Part shown: one piece after another, positions 10,167 to 18,909 of the stretch
How the letters are laid out: every line of letters starts with the position of its first letter
How positions within the stretch are numbered: the stretch's first letter is position 1
Assembly: GCA_937864115.1 (NCBI GenBank)
Contig: CALMII010000024.1
Span: forward strand, 62,001-126,000
DNA from: an uncultured Steroidobacter sp.
GTDB lineage: Bacteria; Pseudomonadota; Gammaproteobacteria; Steroidobacterales; Steroidobacteraceae
Length of the DNA: 64,000 nt
Reading direction: 5' to 3'
Program-made: the position numbers and the translations under genes
The notes under the pieces: generated by a model
Seen by the model: only the letters and a program-made list of their open reading frames with translations
The model's database searches: none
Told to the model about the DNA's origin: nothing

Positions 10167-10937
10167 TCACCGCATGCCCTCGCGCAGATCCACCATCGCC
10201 TGATCGAAGGCGTCGACGCGTATCAGTCCGAGTCGCGGATATTCCAGATCGAGGATCAGGTACAACGCGACGGTCGTGGTGGCGGCAAAGCCGAGGAGAT
10301 GCAGCATGCTCTGCCGCGCCGCCTTCGCCTGGCCGAAGCCGGCGAGAAATGCACTGACCAGTACCAGGATCATCAGCAGCGCATAGATCGCCATGGGCGG
10401 GTGCTGCTCGGTCGCGAGAATGCGGGTCGACGCGATGTCGAACATGTCGTTGAAGGAGGGCATCACGGTCTGCGCAATCGGGACTGCCGGCGCGGCGCGG
10501 ATCGCGCTCTGCAGTTGCGCCCAGAGATCGGATTGCAGCTTCTGGGTCCGCTGTATTGCTGCAGCGGTCGCTGCGGTATCGGTGACGCGTCGATAGGACT
10601 CGATTCGCTGGTCCAGGTAAGTCCGCATGAGTTCGCGCGAGGCGTCGCGCTCGGCTTGCGGCAGCAGATCCAGTCGCAGCCACGCGGTGCCGATGGCATT
10701 GACCTCCTCGATGATCAGGTCGCGCCGGTGCTCGAAGCGCGTGGCCGCCCCGGTGAAGGTGAATGCCACCAGCAGCCCCATCAATCCGAAGATCGCGCCA
10801 TCGACCGTGCCCAGACCCTCGTTGGCATCGCGACCTTCGTCGGACATGCGGCGGCGTCCGACCAGCCAGCCGAACCGCAGGCTGGCGGCGACCGAGCCAA
10901 ACAATCCTGCAATGAGAAGAGCGGCCCACAGGGACAT
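10167..10937 (-). CDS. DUF4239 (bestrophin-like domain) membrane protein
   Basis: A 256-residue protein with hydrophobic segments at about 3-25, 48-68, 178-200 and 208-230. The conserved core GAIFGLMGLLVAFTFTGA is followed by EEVNAIGTAWLRLDLLP, the hallmark of DUF4239 proteins, which are predicted inner-membrane proteins related to bestrophin-type channels. Function is unknown; a channel role is family-based inference. It is divergent from the porin-like gene at 11101. Confidence 0.8.
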   Translation of the reverse strand: MSLWAALLIAGLFGSVAASLRFGWLVGRRRMSDEGRDANEGLGTVDGAIFGLMGLLVAFTFTGAATRFEHRRDLIIEEVNAIGTAWLRLDLLPQAERDASRELMRTYLDQRIESYRRVTDTAATAAAIQRTQKLQSDLWAQLQSAIRAAPAVPIAQTVMPSFNDMFDIASTRILATEQHPPMAIYALLMILVLVSAFLAGFGQAKAARQSMLHLLGFAATTTVALYLILDLEYPRLGLIRVDAFDQAMVDLREGMR

Positions 10938-11003
10938 ATCGCGTTACCGGGATGAATGAGACGCACGATGCTAGCGGCGCGGATTCATGCTGCGACGCGG
11001 GTT

Positions 11004-11022
11004 CTACCTATGCGACTGTCAG
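11004..11022 (+). promoter_or_regulatory. CTAC-type upstream motif of the porin-like gene
   Basis: CTACCTATGCGACTGTCAG lies 79-97 bases before the ATG at 11101. GACTGTCAG also occurs in the sulfatase 4 element, and CCTATGCGAC recurs at about 16083 before the response regulator gene. Candidate activator site. Confidence 0.35.
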
Positions 11023-11100
11023 AGGCGGGCAAGTACGCTCGCGCATCGAACAATCGGCAAGAAGTTGTCGCTTCGTCAAAGGGGAGGATCGATCGAGCCT

Positions 11101-11913
11101 ATGAACAACCCGTTGCGCAAGTCATTCGCCATCGCCGGCACGCTCGCCTGCGGTGTGTGGCTTCCACACATCGCCTGTGCGCAGGAACAGGACGCCGACG
11201 CACTGGCGAAGCAGCTCTCCAATCCGGTGGCTGCGCTGATCAGCGTTCCGCTTCAACTGAACTACGACACCGGCTACGCCAACGACGGCGAGAAATGGCT
11301 GCTCAACGTGCAGCCCGTGATTCCCATCAGTCTCAACGACGACTGGAACCTGATCTCGCGCACCATCCTGCCGATCGTGGATCAGCACGATGTCGTCAAT
11401 GCCGGGAGTCAGTCAGGCATCGGCGACATCACCCAGAGCCTGTTCTTCTCGCCGAAGAAGCCCACGGCGAGCGGCTGGATCTGGGGCGTCGGCCCGGCCT
11501 TCCTGCTGCCCACGGCAACCGACGATCTGCTGGGCACGGAGAAGTGGGGTCTGGGGCCGACGGCCGTCGCGCTGAAGCAGACCCAAACCGGCTGGACGTA
11601 CGGCGCGCTGGTGAATCACATCTGGTCCGTCGCCGGCGACGACGATCGCGCCGACGTGAACTCGACGTTCCTGCAGCCGTTCCTGAGCAAGGGCCTGGGG
11701 CAGGGACGCACCGCGACGATCAATCTCGAATCGAGCTACGACTGGGACCGCGGGCAATGGACCGTGCCGGTGAACCTCATGTACACCAAGGTCACGAAGT
11801 TCGGCAATCAGCTCGTCAGCATCGGCGGCGGTGCGCGGTACTACGTGGAAGCGGCGGACGGCGGACCGGACTGGGGTCTGCGATTCGTGTTCACGCTGCT
11901 GTATCCCAGATAG
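11101..11913 (+). CDS. Porin-like outer-membrane protein (family often mislabelled 'neuromedin U')
   Basis: A 270-residue protein with a signal peptide ending HIACAQ (about 28). The family signatures are NPVAALISVPLQLNYDTG, NVQPVIPISLNDDWNLISRT and GVGPAFLLPTATDDLLGTEKWG. These belong to a beta-barrel family often annotated as 'transporter' or 'neuromedin U', probably an outer-membrane channel for hydrophobic or aromatic compounds. GGAGG at 11083 is rather far (13 bases) from the ATG, but no better start exists. It is a paralogue of the gene at 30159-30950. Confidence 0.8.
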   Translation: MNNPLRKSFAIAGTLACGVWLPHIACAQEQDADALAKQLSNPVAALISVPLQLNYDTGYANDGEKWLLNVQPVIPISLNDDWNLISRTILPIVDQHDVVNAGSQSGIGDITQSLFFSPKKPTASGWIWGVGPAFLLPTATDDLLGTEKWGLGPTAVALKQTQTGWTYGALVNHIWSVAGDDDRADVNSTFLQPFLSKGLGQGRTATINLESSYDWDRGQWTVPVNLMYTKVTKFGNQLVSIGGGARYYVEAADGGPDWGLRFVFTLLYPR

Positions 11914-12016
11914 ACGCTACGCCCCGCTGTGCTGATGGATGCAGCGGGCGCCATTTGTTGCCAGATTTGCATATCCATGATCCGCGTTCGGCGCGAGGCT
12001 CGTCCGTCCCCGCCCA

Positions 12017-12463
12017 TTGGGCGTTGGCATCGACATCGTGAGCAAGCGGTCTCTTCCCAACGCTTCGCACATTGCCCGACTGCGCAGCCAGCGATCGGGA
12101 CGCGATCCGTTTTCGCGAAGCGCCGTCGTCAGCCGCGTCGTGGCCCTGATCGAAGGCCGTCCTGCCGCATCATTTCATCTCTCCGACCTGTGTTCGGCTG
12201 CCGGCGTGAGCGAACGGACATTGCGGACGATCTTTCGCGAGCAGTTCGGTACCAGCCCAAAGAAGTTTCTTCGAGCGCACAAGCTGCACAACATCCGCAC
12301 GGCACTGCGCGCTTCCGATGATGAAGGGGATACCGTGTCCAGGATCGCCGCACGGTTCGGGCTCAGCGACGCCGGTCGTATGGCAAAGGACTATTACAGA
12401 CTGTTCGGTGAGTATCCGGGAACGACACGCATGCATCGCTGCCGCACCGTGCGCGATCGCTAG
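12017..12463 (+). CDS. Short AraC-type regulator consisting mainly of the DNA-binding domain
   Basis: 148 residues from a TTG at 12017; a GTG at 12038 is an alternative start and neither has a strong ribosome site. The C-terminal about 100 residues form a double helix-turn-helix: SERTLRTIFREQFGTSPKKFL, then VSRIAARFGLSDAGRMAKDYYRLFGEYP. The usual effector domain of AraC proteins (300 residues or more) is absent, so it may be a stand-alone DNA-binding protein or the remains of a larger gene. It converges on and overlaps by 4 bases the full-length AraC gene at 12460. Confidence 0.65.
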   Translation: MGVGIDIVSKRSLPNASHIARLRSQRSGRDPFSRSAVVSRVVALIEGRPAASFHLSDLCSAAGVSERTLRTIFREQFGTSPKKFLRAHKLHNIRTALRASDDEGDTVSRIAARFGLSDAGRMAKDYYRLFGEYPGTTRMHRCRTVRDR

Positions 12464-13467
12464 TGTGCCGGCACGATTTCCCGCCGCGCCGCCAGCGCCT
12501 GCGAGGGCAGCAGGCCGAATACTTGCCGGTATTGCCGGGCAAACTGGCCGAAATCCCAGAAGCCGAGATCCGTGCAGATCCTGCCCAGCGTTTCTCCGGG
12601 CTGCGCAGAACGAATGGCCATGCGTGCCCGATTCAGGCGTACCAGTGTGAGGTACCTGTGCGGCGACATTCCGAAAGTCTCATGAAAGACGTTGCGCAGC
12701 GTGCGCTCGGAGATCCTGATCGTGCGACACAAGTCGTCGGTATAAATGGCCGCGTCGCCTGCCGCCTCGATCATGCCAAGGACATGGGACAGGATCCCGG
12801 CGCGATCGATCGCAGGTCGTCCCGCCGACCGTCCCGCTGATTTGGGGCGATCGATGGGGACAATGGTACGAAGCGTCGCGTCAACGACATCGCGCCTTGC
12901 CATCTCGCCCGCAGTCTCACTATCCAGATTGCCGGGCGTACATGCGCCAACGGTGAACAGTCGGTGAGCCAGCCGGATCAAGGAGAGTACCGGCGTATTG
13001 GAGATCCGGTTGAAGTTGCTGGCGAGGGTTCGCGCTTTGCATTCGTGCTCGTTCGCTGTCAGCCAGGAATCCACGAGGGCCGCCGGAACCGTTACTGACA
13101 GCCAGTTCGTCGGCTGGTCGGCACCGATGTGAAACATCTTTCCCGGCGCCAGCCATCCGATCGTTTCGCCATCGAATCGTTGCCCATTCACGATGATGGC
13201 CGAGTGAGCACGAAGCGGGATGAATACGCAGAAGCAGCCTGGCGCAGACGCGCCGCTGTAGATATTGGCGGCTCCATCGCGGCCCGCCATCAGGATCACA
13301 CCCTTCAGGTCGAGGATGCGCAGACGCCAGTCAAACTGCTGTCTTGCCCGCAGTACGTAGCGACCCTGTACGCCTTGCAATGCATCCGCAAAGCCATCGA
13401 ACTCCGGATAGCTCAATCGGAGCATAGCTGCCTCAGGGACTCGTGGGTCGCAGAACCCTATCAGCAT
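12460..13467 (-). CDS. AraC-family transcriptional regulator, full length
   Basis: 335 residues from the ATG at 13467. The N-terminal about 200 residues form an AraC-binding-like sensor domain (GVILMAGRDG, VNGQRFDGETIGWLAP). The C-terminal about 100 residues are the helix-turn-helix pair (RISERTLRNVFHETFGMSPHR, LGRICTDLGFWDFGQFARQY). It is divergent from the DUF1254 gene at 13611, with about 143 bases between them, so it probably controls that gene; the ligand is unknown. The frame extends upstream to 13701, but that would overlap the DUF1254 gene and encodes an unlikely Arg/Ser-rich leader. Confidence 0.85.
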   Translation of the reverse strand: MLIGFCDPRVPEAAMLRLSYPEFDGFADALQGVQGRYVLRARQQFDWRLRILDLKGVILMAGRDGAANIYSGASAPGCFCVFIPLRAHSAIIVNGQRFDGETIGWLAPGKMFHIGADQPTNWLSVTVPAALVDSWLTANEHECKARTLASNFNRISNTPVLSLIRLAHRLFTVGACTPGNLDSETAGEMARRDVVDATLRTIVPIDRPKSAGRSAGRPAIDRAGILSHVLGMIEAAGDAAIYTDDLCRTIRISERTLRNVFHETFGMSPHRYLTLVRLNRARMAIRSAQPGETLGRICTDLGFWDFGQFARQYRQVFGLLPSQALAARREIVPAH

Positions 13468-13610
13468 TGTTGCCGGATTTACGTTGCGACTTGTACTGAA
13501 GCTGCGAGTCTTCGGCTGCTCAGATGGAGATCGCTGCAATGAAAGCAACTGCTGCAAGTACCGTCGTGAAGAAGATCGATTGATCCGCCGACTATTCAGG
13601 AGAGACACAA

Positions 13611-15095
13611 ATGGCCTTCCGATTCCAGATGACCATGACCGCCATGACGCTCGCTGCGCTCGGCACGCTGGCGACCGGCGCCGCTGTCGCTGCCGACGCA
13701 CCTCCGCTGGTCAGGCAGATCAACAACGGCAACTGGCTGTCGCAGACTGAAGCCGAATCGCTGCGCGACGAGTTGTTCTATCAGCGCGCCGTTCACGCGT
13801 ACATGACCATGCTGCCGGCGCTGAACACCATCGGCATGCGCGATGGCTCCGAGGCCGTCTTCGGCAAAGGCTATGACGTTCTGCCGATCTGGAAGGACCG
13901 CATGGACAGCCGCACCTGGGTGCCGACGCCCAATGCGGACGTGATCTATTCGATGAGCTACCTGGATCTGAAGAAGGATGGACCGCTGGTGGTCGCGGCA
14001 CCGCCGAACGTGATCGGCATGTTCACGGACTTCTTTCAGCGCACCATCACCGATGTCGGTCTCATCGGTCCCGATCGGGCGCGCGGCGGACTCTATCTGC
14101 TGCTGCCGCCCGACTACACCGGCGAGATTCCGCAGGGATATTTCGCGTTCAAGTCATCCACCTACAACGTGCTGCTGTTTTTCCGCACCATCATGAAGAA
14201 GGGCACGAACGGCCCCGATCCGGGACCTGCCGTGGCGCTTGCCGAACAGACGCGCGTCTATCCGCTGTGGGCGGCGGAGAAGGACTTGAAGCCGATGCAG
14301 TTCCCGAATGCCAGCGGCAGACGCATCAACATGATGTATCCGGTGGACAGCAGCTTCTGGAGCAAGCTGAAGGAATTCGTCGACTACGAACCGGCATCGG
14401 CCATCGATCCGGAACTGAGCGGCGTGCTCGCCTCCATCGGGATCGTGAAGGGACAACCGTTCAAGCCGACCGGCAAGCAGCCGCAGCTATTGCAGAAGGC
14501 GGTGGAGACGGCGCCGAAGATGATCCTGGCGCAGCGGCAGCTCGGTCGTCCGGACGGACGCGACCGCTATTACAAGGATCGCCAGTATCTGAACACCTGG
14601 GCGTCTGGCACGTCGGAATGGCTGCAGGAGGGCTACACCGACATCACGCAACGTTCCAGCTATTTCCAGATCGCATTCTCGTCGGCCTCCGCGATGGTCA
14701 TGCGCACGCTCGATGCGGGCTCGAAGTATCCGTTCACGCTGAAGGACGCGAACGGCAGCTTCCTGACCGGATCGAACGTGTACAGGCTGCACCTGCCGCC
14801 GAATCCGCCTGCGAAACTCTTCTGGGCCGTTACGGCCTACAACATCACCGATGGCACGATGACCGAGGCACCGCAGCAGCTGCCGTCGATCAATGCCTTC
14901 AACGATGTCGCGACCAACAGCGACGGCTCGGTCGATCTCTGGTTCGGACCGCAGAAGCCTGCAGAAGTACCCGAATCGAACTGGATCCAGACCGTGAGCG
15001 GCAGGAATTTCCTGGTGGCGCTGCGTCTCTACGGTACGGGCGTAGAATTCTTTGACCAGACCTGGAAGCCTGATGACGTGGTCAAGGTCAGGTAG
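13611..15095 (+). CDS. DUF1254/DUF1214 secreted protein, paralogue A
   Basis: 494 residues with a signal peptide to about 28 (GAAVAADA). The DUF1254 part spans about 50-270 (WVPTPNADVIYSMSYLDLKKDGP, IGPDRARGGLYLLLPPDY). The DUF1214 part spans about 350-490 (PAKLFWAVTAYNITDGTM, SVDLWFGPQKP). It ends FFDQTWKPDDVVKVR, like the paralogues at 26983 and 31039. The biochemical function of the family is not established. An AGGAGAG-like ribosome site precedes the ATG. Its neighbours are a divergent AraC regulator and a downstream barrel protein, which suggests a two-gene unit handling an exogenous compound. Confidence 0.88.
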   Translation: MAFRFQMTMTAMTLAALGTLATGAAVAADAPPLVRQINNGNWLSQTEAESLRDELFYQRAVHAYMTMLPALNTIGMRDGSEAVFGKGYDVLPIWKDRMDSRTWVPTPNADVIYSMSYLDLKKDGPLVVAAPPNVIGMFTDFFQRTITDVGLIGPDRARGGLYLLLPPDYTGEIPQGYFAFKSSTYNVLLFFRTIMKKGTNGPDPGPAVALAEQTRVYPLWAAEKDLKPMQFPNASGRRINMMYPVDSSFWSKLKEFVDYEPASAIDPELSGVLASIGIVKGQPFKPTGKQPQLLQKAVETAPKMILAQRQLGRPDGRDRYYKDRQYLNTWASGTSEWLQEGYTDITQRSSYFQIAFSSASAMVMRTLDAGSKYPFTLKDANGSFLTGSNVYRLHLPPNPPAKLFWAVTAYNITDGTMTEAPQQLPSINAFNDVATNSDGSVDLWFGPQKPAEVPESNWIQTVSGRNFLVALRLYGTGVEFFDQTWKPDDVVKVR

Positions 15096-15139
15096 CGCAA
15101 AATGATGATGTTCACGCTGCTGTCTCCAGTGAGGATCGA

Positions 15140-16042
15140 GTGTCGCCGAGAGGATTGATTTCGTGCTCGATCCTCATATTTGCAGCCTTGCGTGTTCACG
15201 CCCAGGAACTGGAGCCGCGCGCCTATTCGCCTAATCCGGTGGGCGTGAACTTCCTGGTCGCGGGCTATGTGCATTCCGACGGCGGCGTGCTGTTCGATCC
15301 GTCGCTACCGTTCAGCGATGTCGAGGCAACGCTGGACGCGGCGGCGGTGGGCTACGGCAGAACCTTCGGCGTGTTCGGCCGATCGGCCAATGCCGCGCTG
15401 GCGGTGCCGTACGTGACGGGTGATGTCTCGGGAAACATCGGCGAGACGCATCGCTCGACCAGCCGCTCTGGACTCGGCGACATCAAGCTGAAGCTCGGCA
15501 TCAACCTGCTCGGCGGCGCGGCGCTCACGCCCCGCGAATTTTCGCAGCGCAAACCGCAGACGACACTGGGTGCCAGTCTCACCGTCGCCGCGCCGACCGG
15601 CCAGTACGATCCGCAGAAGCTGATCAACATCGGCACGAACCGCTGGGCGTTCAAGCCGGAGATCGGCGTATCGCAGCCGCTGGGCCACTGGTATCTCGAA
15701 GCGTATGCGGGCGTGTGGCTGTTCTCGGACAACGACGATTTCTACGGCGGCCAGCATCGCGAGCAGGATCCGCTCGCCAGCCTGCAGGCGCACGTGAGTT
15801 ACACATTTCGCCCGCGGCTGTGGCTCGCAGCGGATGCCACCTGGTATCGCGGCGGCGATACGAAGATCGATGGCGTGCGGCGCGCCGACCTGCAGGAGAA
15901 CACGCGCGCCGGTCTCACGCTCTCGGTTCCCGTGGCCGCACGTCAGTCGCTCAAGTTCACCTGGAACGAAGGCACCTCGACACGCATCGGCGGGGACTTC
16001 ACGACTTATGGCGTGGCGTGGCAATACACGTGGCTGGATTGA
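15140..16042 (+). CDS. Phenol_MetA_deg-type outer-membrane porin
   Basis: 300 residues from a GTG at 15140, preceded by GAGGA. The signal peptide ends VHAQ (about 22). Strand-rich sequence with LGDIKLKLGINLLGG, GASLTVAAPTGQYDPQKL and NIGTNRWAFKPEIGVSQPLG matches the 'MetA-pathway of phenol degradation' outer-membrane family (PF13557), proposed channels for aromatic substrates. It follows DUF1254 paralogue A by 44 bases and is probably cotranscribed. Confidence 0.85.
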   Translation: MSPRGLISCSILIFAALRVHAQELEPRAYSPNPVGVNFLVAGYVHSDGGVLFDPSLPFSDVEATLDAAAVGYGRTFGVFGRSANAALAVPYVTGDVSGNIGETHRSTSRSGLGDIKLKLGINLLGGAALTPREFSQRKPQTTLGASLTVAAPTGQYDPQKLINIGTNRWAFKPEIGVSQPLGHWYLEAYAGVWLFSDNDDFYGGQHREQDPLASLQAHVSYTFRPRLWLAADATWYRGGDTKIDGVRRADLQENTRAGLTLSVPVAARQSLKFTWNEGTSTRIGGDFTTYGVAWQYTWLD

Positions 16043-16158
16043 TCTGCCGCAGCAGAGCGATACGTCCGCAGACCCCCGGTTTCTGCCTATGCGACAGGCA
16101 CGGCCAAAGCACGTAACCTCCCGCGCAGAAACGGCGGCAAAAACGTGGCAGCGCCAGC

Positions 16159-16899
16159 ATGAACACAGATATGCGTTTCACACAGGACGGTTTCGTTCAC
16201 ATCGTCGACGATGACGTGTCGTTCGCGAACTCGATCGCTCGAATGCTGTGGATGACGGGCATCCCGGTGCGTTGTCATGAAAGCGTCGCCCAGTATCTCG
16301 CCGGCGATGTTTCCGGCCCGGGCTGTCTGCTGCTCGATATCTGTCTGCCCGGGTCGAGCGGGTTCGAACTGTACGAAACGCTCATGAGCCAGCACCCGCG
16401 CCGGCCGGTGATCTTCCTCACGGGTGTGGACGACGTGAACCTGAGCGTCGCGGCGATGCGCAGCGGCGCCGTGGACTTCCTGCTGAAACCCGTCGAGATG
16501 CCGCAACTGCTGGCGTCGGTCCGACGGGCGCTCGCCATCGACCTGGCCCAGCGTATCGAGCAGCAGCGGATGGCTGATGCGCGCAGCCGTCTCGGCATGC
16601 TGTCGCGCATCGAGATCGAAGTCTTTCGAGGTGTGGCCAGAGGCCAGCGCGGCAAGCAGGTTGCCCATGACCTTCGTCTCAGTACCCGCACCATCAAGTT
16701 TCATCGGGAACGATTGATGCGCAAGCTGCAGGCTTCGTCGGTCGCCGATCTGGTCCATCTGCATCGCGTGCTGCAGCAGGACGAGGAAGCACGTCGACAG
16801 CGCAGCAGTCAGAAGAGAACGTGGCACGCCAGCCGCCTGGCGCACCGCTGGCTGCTGCCTTCCGAGTCCGGTTCACCGAAGCGCGCGTCCTGGGCGTGA
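16159..16899 (+). CDS. FixJ/NarL-type response regulator 1
   Basis: 246 residues. The receiver domain (about 12-130) has the acidic cluster DDD at 17-19, phospho-acceptor Asp 60 (LLLDICLPG), a Thr in the LTG turn and Lys in LLKP. A LuxR-type helix-turn-helix follows at about 150-210 (QVAHDLRLSTRTIKFHRERL). It pairs with the histidine kinase that starts inside its stop codon (GTGA overlap). The layout resembles TodT/StyR regulators. Probable target: the sulfatase, DUF1254 and porin genes nearby. Confidence 0.92.
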   Translation: MNTDMRFTQDGFVHIVDDDVSFANSIARMLWMTGIPVRCHESVAQYLAGDVSGPGCLLLDICLPGSSGFELYETLMSQHPRRPVIFLTGVDDVNLSVAAMRSGAVDFLLKPVEMPQLLASVRRALAIDLAQRIEQQRMADARSRLGMLSRIEIEVFRGVARGQRGKQVAHDLRLSTRTIKFHRERLMRKLQASSVADLVHLHRVLQQDEEARRQRSSQKRTWHASRLAHRWLLPSESGSPKRASWA

Positions 16900-18776
16900 A
16901 TCGCCGGACGCCTGGTCTGCGTCCTGACGCCGTAACGGGCCGCCTGCGGCGAACGATACGGGTGTTCCCGTTGCTGCTGCTGTGGCAGTACGGTGTCGCC
17001 GCGACCTCCGAACCCGCCGTCAATGCACTGCAGATCGTCGTGCTGCAGCCGACGGATGCGCTCGTGCCCGCGGCCATGGCCGCCGAGAGCGCCATGCGTG
17101 AGGCCATCGTCGGCGCGGTCGATGCCAGCGTGACCTTTCGCCGCGAAACGCTGGGCAGTGTGGCGAGTCTCACCGTCGACGATCCCGCGCAACAGGCGGA
17201 TGCGCTGAGAGCGCTGTACGCCGGGGAGCATGTCGACCTGGTGATGGCCGCGACCGCGGTGGCGGTGCGTTTCATGGAACAGTACGGCGCGTCCATCTGG
17301 CCCGACGTTCCGGTCGTGTATTTCGGCGTCGGTGCAGGCACCGTCGATCCGTCGCGCCTGCCGGCGAATTACACGGGCGTCGGCATGCCGTTCGATGTGC
17401 AGGGAACGGTCGACCTGGCATTCCGGCTTCAGCCTCATCCAGGCAGGATCATCTACATCACCGGCACTGCACCTTACGATCGCTGGTGGACGCCCGTGTT
17501 CAAGCACGCCTTGCAGCGATATCGGGATCGCGCGCCCATCGAGGAATGGCTCGGTCGCCCGGTCAGCGCGATGCGTGCCGATCTGAACGCGGTTCCTGCA
17601 GACGCGATCGTCCTGTACGCCAGCATGTTTCGCGACGAAGCAGGCACTGGCTATACGCCGGCCGAGGTCGCGCGGGCGCTGGCGCAGTCATCGCGAGCGC
17701 CGGTCTTCGGCATTCTCGAAAGCTATGTGGGTACCGGCGTGCTCGGCGGCGCCGTCGTCGATTTCAGGCAACACGGCACCGAAGCAGGGCTGCTCGCCGC
17801 GCAGGTGCTGAACTCGCGCGGTACGTCGATTGCACTGCCGCGCTACTCGGAAACCGCCACGCGCTGCACGATCGATGCGCGCCAGCTGCAACGCTGGGGT
17901 GTCGACCGCGCCCGTGCGCCGCAGGATTGCGAACTGCGATTCCAGACACCATCGCCCTGGCATCTGTACCGCACCGCCATCGTGGTCGCGCTGCTGCTGA
18001 TCGCACTGGCCGTCGTGATGTACCAGCAGGAAAGAAAGCGGCGACGGCTGGCGCAGGAGGCCTACGCGAGCCGCAGCGAGATGGCGGGAGCCGCCCGGCT
18101 GGCGCTGGTCGGCCAGATCACCGCGTCGGTGACGCATGAAGTGACGCAGCCGCTGAGCGCCATCCTGAGCAACGCCGAGGCGGCCTCCCTGCTGCTGGCC
18201 ACGGCGAATCCCAGGCTGGACGAGGTGCGCCAGATCCTCGATGACATCCGCGCCGACAATCAGCGCACGCGCGAGATCGTGCAGCGCGTCCGTTCGCTTC
18301 TCAGGGATCGCGAACTGCACAAGGAAAATCTCGACATGAACGAAGTCGTCCGCAGCGTGGTGACGCTGGTGCGGACCGACGTCGCGAGGCGTGGACTCGT
18401 CATCCGGCTGGCCACGGAGGCGGACATGCCAGGCATCCAGGGCGACCCGGTCCACCTGCAGCAGGCCTTGCTGAACCTGCTCATGAATGCGGCGGATGCC
18501 ATGGAGTCGGTGCCGCCGGGAGAGCGGTACATCGACGTCGACTGTCGATGCCGCGATGGCACTGTGACGGTGTCCGTGACCGACGTGGGCACGGGCGTAC
18601 CAGCGGACCAGTTGTCCCGGCTGTTCGACGCATTCTTCACGACGAAGCAGAACGGCATGGGACTCGGCCTGTCGACCGCGCGCGCCATCGTCGATGCCCA
18701 CGGCGGACGCATCTGGGCGAAGAACAACGCCACCTCGCGCGGCACCACCGTGGCCTTCGCCATTCCGGTCGCGTGA
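16896..18776 (+). CDS. Hybrid-sensor histidine kinase with an ABC-type substrate-binding input domain
   Basis: 626 residues from a GTG overlapping the regulator's TGA by 4 bases; an earlier GTG at 16821 is possible. An N-terminal hydrophobic segment (VFPLLLLW) is followed by a periplasmic domain of about 320 residues resembling ABC transporter substrate-binding proteins (PF04392 type: VVYFGVGAGTVDPSRLPANYTGVG). A transmembrane helix (TAIVVALLLIALAVVMY) comes next, then a HisKA domain with His 414 in THEVTQPLSAILSN. The HATPase has GMGLGLSTARAI. It therefore likely senses a small ligand in the periplasm. No receiver domain is fused to it. Confidence 0.9.
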   Translation: MNRRTPGLRPDAVTGRLRRTIRVFPLLLLWQYGVAATSEPAVNALQIVVLQPTDALVPAAMAAESAMREAIVGAVDASVTFRRETLGSVASLTVDDPAQQADALRALYAGEHVDLVMAATAVAVRFMEQYGASIWPDVPVVYFGVGAGTVDPSRLPANYTGVGMPFDVQGTVDLAFRLQPHPGRIIYITGTAPYDRWWTPVFKHALQRYRDRAPIEEWLGRPVSAMRADLNAVPADAIVLYASMFRDEAGTGYTPAEVARALAQSSRAPVFGILESYVGTGVLGGAVVDFRQHGTEAGLLAAQVLNSRGTSIALPRYSETATRCTIDARQLQRWGVDRARAPQDCELRFQTPSPWHLYRTAIVVALLLIALAVVMYQQERKRRRLAQEAYASRSEMAGAARLALVGQITASVTHEVTQPLSAILSNAEAASLLLATANPRLDEVRQILDDIRADNQRTREIVQRVRSLLRDRELHKENLDMNEVVRSVVTLVRTDVARRGLVIRLATEADMPGIQGDPVHLQQALLNLLMNAADAMESVPPGERYIDVDCRCRDGTVTVSVTDVGTGVPADQLSRLFDAFFTTKQNGMGLGLSTARAIVDAHGGRIWAKNNATSRGTTVAFAIPVA

Positions 18777-18810
18777 GGCAGCGGCTATCTGCCGTTTTCT
18801 GCTGACTCTC

Positions 18811-18824
18811 CTACGGACTCTCAG
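18811..18824 (+). promoter_or_regulatory. CTAC-type upstream motif of sulfatase 2
   Basis: CTACGGACTCTCAG lies 86-99 bases before the ATG at 18910. It is identical in 13 of 14 positions to the motif before sulfatase 4 (35406). Candidate operator or promoter element of a shared regulon. Confidence 0.45.
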
Positions 18825-18909
18825 TCGCGACGCATCTCTCCACACTGACCGCCACCGTCGCTGTGGACGGACATCGTTCGTGTACGAAAAGAACCGGAGG
18901 CAGGCACGC

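Noticed and set aside
13468..13701. Upstream extension of the AraC regulator
   Set aside because: It overlaps the divergent DUF1254 gene and encodes an Arg/Ser-rich stretch unlike AraC proteins.
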